Shown one piece after another: positions 60,096 to 64,000 of a stretch of DNA of 64,000 bases. The DNA is taken from assembly GCA_031425035.1 (NCBI GenBank), contig JANPIN010000129.1, positions 62,001 through 126,000 of the forward strand, in the 5' to 3' direction. Numbering within the stretch: position 1 is the stretch's first letter; every line of letters begins with the position of its first letter. Both the position numbers and the translations under genes were made by a program. The notes under the pieces were generated by a model. It did not search any database, was not told where the DNA came from, and saw only the letters and a list, made by a program, of their open reading frames with translations. Source of the DNA: M3007 sp031425035 (GTDB lineage: Bacteria > Bacteroidota > Bacteroidia > Chitinophagales > Saprospiraceae).

Positions 60096-61115
60096 ATGAC
60101 GAAAGAAGACTTGATTCTAGTAACGGGCGCAACCGGGTTCCTGGGTTCGTATTTACTGCGTATGCTCGTACAACGCGGTCTGCGCGTGCGGGCACTTCGC
60201 CGGGCTGACAGTCCCACCGATCTCGTTCGGGACGTCATGGAACAGGTCGAATGGGTGGAAGCCGACGTAACTGATGTCCTGGCGCTGGAGCCGGCTTTTG
60301 CGGGCGTTACCCACGTATTTCACTGCGCCGCCATGGTCAGTTTTCATCCCCGCGACGTACGCCGAATGATGCAGATCAACGTGGAAGGCACGGCCAATGT
60401 GGTGAATCTGGCGCTGGATCATCAGGTGCAAAAACTCGTACACGTTAGCAGCATAGCATCCCTGGGACGCACCAAAGAGCGCCCCCAGCTCGATGAAACG
60501 GCCAAATGGGTGACCAGCAAGGCCAACAGCCACTACGCTATCAGCAAGTATTTGGGCGAACAGGAAGTCTGGCGCGGCCAGGCGGAAGGTTTGTCCACGG
60601 CCATCGTCAATCCCGCCATCATTCTCGGCAGCGGTTTCTGGGACGTGGGTTCGGCGCGCTTTTTCAAACAGGTCGACGCCGGGCTGAAATTCGCCCCCGT
60701 GGGCCGTTCCGGTTTCGTGGATGTACGCGACGTCGCCGGTTTCATGATCCGTTTGATGGAAAGCAAGGTGAGCGGCGAACGGTACATCCTAAACGCCGAA
60801 AATGTGGAATTTTCCCGCTTTTTCCAGTTCGTGGCCACGGCTTTGCATACCAAACCGCCAAGTATTCCGGTAACGCCTTTACTCGCCGAGATCGCCTGGC
60901 GGGTAGAATGGCTGAAAGAAAAAATACTGCGCACCGAGCCCATGGTGACCAAAGAAAGTGCCCGCAGTTCGGTCTCCAGTTTTTATTATAATGCGGATAA
61001 ATCGCGGGCTTTCGGTTTTCAATACCGGCCGTTGCTGGATACGGTTAAGGAGACGGCGGCGCAGTTTTTGCTAGCCAAAAACCAGGGTTTCCCCCCGGAA
61101 ATACTGCCCATTTAA
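60096..61115 (+). CDS. SDR-family NAD-dependent epimerase/dehydratase
   Basis: A 339-residue extended short-chain dehydrogenase. 'LVTGATGFLGSYLLRMLVQRG' binds NAD(P), 'DVLALEPAFAGVTHVFHCAA' is the typical middle, and 'YAISKYLGE' carries the catalytic Tyr-x3-Lys. The C-terminal half 'GRSGFVDVRDVAGFMIRLME' is like dihydroflavonol/hopanoid-type reductases. It probably acts on a sugar nucleotide or a hydroxy-ketone lipid; substrate unknown. It begins 15 bp after the cytochrome c stop. Confidence 0.85.
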   Translation: MTKEDLILVTGATGFLGSYLLRMLVQRGLRVRALRRADSPTDLVRDVMEQVEWVEADVTDVLALEPAFAGVTHVFHCAAMVSFHPRDVRRMMQINVEGTANVVNLALDHQVQKLVHVSSIASLGRTKERPQLDETAKWVTSKANSHYAISKYLGEQEVWRGQAEGLSTAIVNPAIILGSGFWDVGSARFFKQVDAGLKFAPVGRSGFVDVRDVAGFMIRLMESKVSGERYILNAENVEFSRFFQFVATALHTKPPSIPVTPLLAEIAWRVEWLKEKILRTEPMVTKESARSSVSSFYYNADKSRAFGFQYRPLLDTVKETAAQFLLAKNQGFPPEILPI

Positions 61116-61162
61116 GCTAATGGGAACTTTTCGCGCTAAAGCTTTTGTTTCTTTGCGGCCTT

Positions 61163-63037
61163 ATGGAGCCTGCCAAACTGATCATCGATAAACAACGTAT
61201 GCGCGAACGCCGCGCTGAGCTGGAACTTATTCGGGTCCGCCTGAAAGAGGACTTCGTCGGTATTGACGATATTATAGATAACCTGCTGGATTATATTCAG
61301 ATCTGGTACCTCATGCCCGAGATCCTGACCCGACCCATCATCGTGTGTCTGTGGGGCATGACCGGTGTCGGCAAAACCGATCTGGTCCGCAAACTGGTGC
61401 ACTACCTCGATTTTCAGGAACGTTTTGCCGAAGTAGAACTGGGCAACACCGATAATACCTCTTATTTCAGCAGCGTAACGGCCATTTTAAAGGCCAATAG
61501 TATCACCGACGGTAAGCCCTCCATCGTGCTGTTCGATGAAATTCAACGTTTTTACACGGTTGAACAGGATGGTACGCCCGTTTCAGGCACCAAGTTCACC
61601 GATTTCTGGGAGCTGCTGAGCGATGGCCGCCTGGCCCGCCGGGAAAAAGACGACCTCGATTATTACATCAGCGACTTCATGTTCAACCAGCGGCAGCGCG
61701 TGCGGCGGCCGGCGGATTCTCCCGAAAATGAAGATCCTCTGTACGATACGGTCGGCATCTGGGAAGCCCGGAATCTGAAAAAAATGCTCGACTTGCAGGA
61801 AGACGTGATCGACATTGCCGACATGAGCAAAAAGCAGATGCTGGACCTCATTATGGAGGCTAAAACCCGCAAACGCGTGTATGAACCGGTCGACTATAGC
61901 CAGACCCTGATCCTGATCAGCGGCAACCTGGACGAGGCCTTCCAAATGGCGACCCACACCTCCGATAGTGAAGTGGACGCCGATATTTACCATGCTTTTA
62001 CCCGTAAAATAACCGCAGTCGACATCAAGAATGCCCTGACCCGCCGTTTTCGGCCCGAGCAGGTGGCGCGGTTCGGTAACATCCATCTCATTTATCCCAG
62101 TCTGCGCAAGGCCAATTTCGAAGCCCTTATTCGGAAGGAAGTCGGCAAAATTATGGTCCGCACCCAGGAAAATCTGGGCGTATCCATTACGGTGAGCGAA
62201 AGTATTTACGACCTCATTTACCGCAACGGCGTGTTCCCGGTACAGGGAGTGCGGCCGGTGTTCAGCAGCGTGACCGATATTCTGGAGACCAACCTGAGCA
62301 AATTCTTATTCGAAGCGCTGAACGAGGGCATTGAAACGCTGGCCCTCGACTACGACAATACATCGCAAAGCATCCTGACTAAAATCGGGGATAAGGAAAT
62401 GCGCATCCCCTTCATTGGGCGCATCGATAAAATTCGCCAGGGTAACATCGACGACGTGGTGGCCAACGTGAGCGTGCACGAGGCCGGTCATGCCGTGGCG
62501 TATGTGGTACTGTTTGGACTGGCGCCGCTGCAGCTCAAATCGAAAGTGGCCAGCAGTTATGCGTCGGGTTTCACGTTCCCGCACGAGATTTACGAGACCA
62601 AGGACAGTATTGTCAAAAAGATCACTGTTTTCCTGGCCGGCGGCATTGCCGAGGAGATCATTTTCGGAGAAGCCAACGCCACCGTCGGCCGCCTCAACGA
62701 CCGCGAGCAGGCCTCCATGCTGGCCATGGACTACATCCGCCGCTATGGTTTCGACCCGCAGTACCAGGCGAATTATTCGCTGGAATATGCCTGGTCGATG
62801 GACAAATTTTCCACGGATAAAGAGGTGGAAAAAATGGTCTCCGGTTTAGTCGCCGATACCCGCACCCTGCTCAATAACCACCGCGAATTCCTGATCGCGC
62901 TGTCCCGGCACCTGCATGCCAAAGGCAGCCTGGAGGCGAAGGACGTAGCGCCCATCGCGCAGGAATTTGGGCTGCATGCGGAGCTCCGGGAGGAAGGGTA
63001 TTTGCATTTGCCGGGGTATAGGGAGAAGATGGGGTAG
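61163..63037 (+). CDS. AAA+ (ClpB-like) / M41 (FtsH-like) metalloprotease fusion
   Basis: 624 residues from the ATG at 61163. Residues ~30-420 are a ClpB/ClpX-type AAA+ module: Walker A 'GMTGVGKT' (65-72), Walker B 'IVLFDEIQ' (121-128), sensor 1 'LILISGNLDE', an Arg-finger region 'RRFRPEQVARFGNIHLIY' and 'GVRPVFSSVTDILETNLSKF' as sensor 2. Residues ~435-600 match the M41 peptidase: zinc site 'HEAGHAVAY' (about 438) and third ligand Asp in 'RLNDREQAS' (about 513). There are no transmembrane segments, unlike FtsH. It is predicted to be a soluble ATP-dependent protease. The AAA part is of a different subfamily from that of FtsH. Confidence 0.82.
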   Translation: MEPAKLIIDKQRMRERRAELELIRVRLKEDFVGIDDIIDNLLDYIQIWYLMPEILTRPIIVCLWGMTGVGKTDLVRKLVHYLDFQERFAEVELGNTDNTSYFSSVTAILKANSITDGKPSIVLFDEIQRFYTVEQDGTPVSGTKFTDFWELLSDGRLARREKDDLDYYISDFMFNQRQRVRRPADSPENEDPLYDTVGIWEARNLKKMLDLQEDVIDIADMSKKQMLDLIMEAKTRKRVYEPVDYSQTLILISGNLDEAFQMATHTSDSEVDADIYHAFTRKITAVDIKNALTRRFRPEQVARFGNIHLIYPSLRKANFEALIRKEVGKIMVRTQENLGVSITVSESIYDLIYRNGVFPVQGVRPVFSSVTDILETNLSKFLFEALNEGIETLALDYDNTSQSILTKIGDKEMRIPFIGRIDKIRQGNIDDVVANVSVHEAGHAVAYVVLFGLAPLQLKSKVASSYASGFTFPHEIYETKDSIVKKITVFLAGGIAEEIIFGEANATVGRLNDREQASMLAMDYIRRYGFDPQYQANYSLEYAWSMDKFSTDKEVEKMVSGLVADTRTLLNNHREFLIALSRHLHAKGSLEAKDVAPIAQEFGLHAELREEGYLHLPGYREKMG

Positions 63038-63040
63038 GGT

Positions 63041-64000
63041 TTAGCCCCACCGCAGCAATGCACTCGCCCAGGTAAATCCACTCCCAAACGCCGCCAGACA
63101 GACCAGGTCACCGTCCTGTATTTTACCGGCTTCCCAGGCTTCGCATAGCGCAATCGGAATGGAGGCAGCGGTGGTGTTCCCGTATTTCTGTATGTTGTTC
63201 CACACCTGATCGTCGCGCAGGGCAAGTTTCTTTTGAACGAACTGGCTGATCCGCAGATTGGCCTGGTGCGGAATGAGCATTTTTAAATCGGAAAGATCCA
63301 ATCCGGCCTCGGCGAGGGCTTCCAGAATGACTTCCGGGAATTTTTGAATGGCCATTTTGAAAACGAACTGGCCTTCCATGGTCGGAAAAGTCTGGCCGTC
63401 GTCTATCATTTTCTGGGTCAGGAACATGCCCCCGAAAGTATCCGGGGCAGGGTAACCCAGATCCACTTCCTCGCCCGTTTTTTCCTGATGATAACCACCG
63501 TGCGCACCCGGATTGATGTAGGACAGTTTCTCGGCGTAAGTACCGTCGGCATGCAGTTTGGTGGTCAGAATGCCCTGGTTCGGCTCATCGGTGGGTTGTA
63601 AAATGACGGCTCCGGCGCCATCGCCGAAAATGACCGTCACGTTGCGTCCCCGCGTACTGAAATCGAGGCCCATGGAATGCATTTCCGAACCAATGACCAG
63701 CACGTTTTTATACATCCCCGTCTTCACGAATTGATCGCCGATAGAAAGGGCGTAAATGAAACCGCTGCACTGATTTCGTACGTCCAGCGCGCCGACCTCT
63801 CCTTTGGTAATGCCCAGTTCCCGCTGCACCAGCACGCCACAGCCGGGGAAATAGTAGTCCGGACTCAGCGTGGCGAAAATGATGAAATCCACGTCATCGG
63901 GCGTAATACCGGCGCGTTCGCAGGCTACCCGCGCGGCAGAAGCGCCCATCGAGGAAGTCGTCTGTTTGTGTTTTACGCCGTATCGCCGCTCCTGAATACC
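63041..64000 (-). CDS. 3-oxoacyl-ACP synthase III (FabH-like), 5' end outside window
   Basis: A thiolase-fold condensing enzyme; the frame is open to the window edge with 'GIQERRYGVK' and 'TTSSMGASAARVACERAG' ahead of the first internal Met. Catalytic Cys in 'RNQCSGFIYALS', His in 'IPHQANLRISQ' and Asn in 'YGNTTAASIPIAL'. 'VFGDGAGAVIL'-type motif ('VIFGDGAGAVILQ') is present. It starts chains from acetyl-CoA and malonyl-ACP in FabH, or makes other ketoacyl products. It abuts the AAA+/M41 gene convergently, 3 bp apart. Confidence 0.88.
   Translation of the reverse strand, partial: GIQERRYGVKHKQTTSSMGASAARVACERAGITPDDVDFIIFATLSPDYYFPGCGVLVQRELGITKGEVGALDVRNQCSGFIYALSIGDQFVKTGMYKNVLVIGSEMHSMGLDFSTRGRNVTVIFGDGAGAVILQPTDEPNQGILTTKLHADGTYAEKLSYINPGAHGGYHQEKTGEEVDLGYPAPDTFGGMFLTQKMIDDGQTFPTMEGQFVFKMAIQKFPEVILEALAEAGLDLSDLKMLIPHQANLRISQFVQKKLALRDDQVWNNIQKYGNTTAASIPIALCEAWEAGKIQDGDLVCLAAFGSGFTWASALLRWG

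Overview
The window looks like a chromosomal segment from a member of the Bacteroidota, probably Saprospiria/Lewinella-like or Chitinophagales-like. The order-level call is inference. The signs are proteins ending in type IX secretion (T9SS) type A and type B sorting domains, a DUF5606 protein, TolC/OmpH/OstA outer-membrane genes, near absence of Shine-Dalgarno sites, and several promoters of the TAnnTTTG type peculiar to this phylum. No rRNA, transposase, prophage or CRISPR array is visible. The single tRNA is Asn(GTT).

Layout. 1-2.2 kb: end of an OmpA-domain protein plus ABC permease and ATPase. 2.2-7.5 kb: a glycosyltransferase and a very large T9SS-exported BNR/LamG protein broken by a frameshift. 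7.6-11.9 kb: methylmalonyl-CoA mutase and a WG-repeat protein. 12-19.8 kb: a minus-strand envelope block (OmpH, TolC-like, O-antigen ligase-like, a 37-residue membrane peptide, SRPBCC/GyrI protein, OstA-like protein, Na/H-type antiporter). 19.9-26.8 kb: housekeeping genes (purine nucleoside phosphorylase, scpA, xerD, EVE protein) and a GH130-like lipoprotein. 27-30.4 kb: secA, interrupted by an in-frame stop next to a mutated helicase motif. 30.8-36.9 kb: OmpA protein, HhH protein, DUF433/DUF5615 pair, biotin carrier, RsbU-like phosphatase, frr, DUF5606, glycosyltransferase. 37-42.7 kb: a cargo-less T9SS sorting-domain protein, GH92 mannosidase, methyltransferase, PaaE-like reductase, rpsT. 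43-50.7 kb: sucA, a Tat-exported oxidoreductase, and a YtxH/holin-X/response-regulator envelope-stress cluster. 50.8-64 kb: mutY, ssb, a beta-helix protein, psuG, tRNA-Asn, PfkB kinase, YbaB, a T9SS type B protein, cytochrome c, an SDR enzyme, an AAA+/M41 fusion protease and a partial FabH-like synthase.

The genes are mostly housekeeping and cell-envelope functions. Methylmalonyl-CoA mutase, a biotin carrier protein and sucA fit propionate/2-oxoglutarate carbon flow. GH92 and a GH130-like protein suggest mannoside use.

The most unusual feature is a rich set of short repeat families (at least ten) in the spacers, several in inverted pairs. Some have entered reading frames. They account for part of the N-terminus of methylmalonyl-CoA mutase, linkers in the same enzyme and in SucA, the post-signal segment of the OstA-like protein and the last residues of PsuG. 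The other points that stand out are the secA interruption, the soluble ClpB-type AAA+/FtsH-type M41 fusion and the bare T9SS sorting-domain protein.
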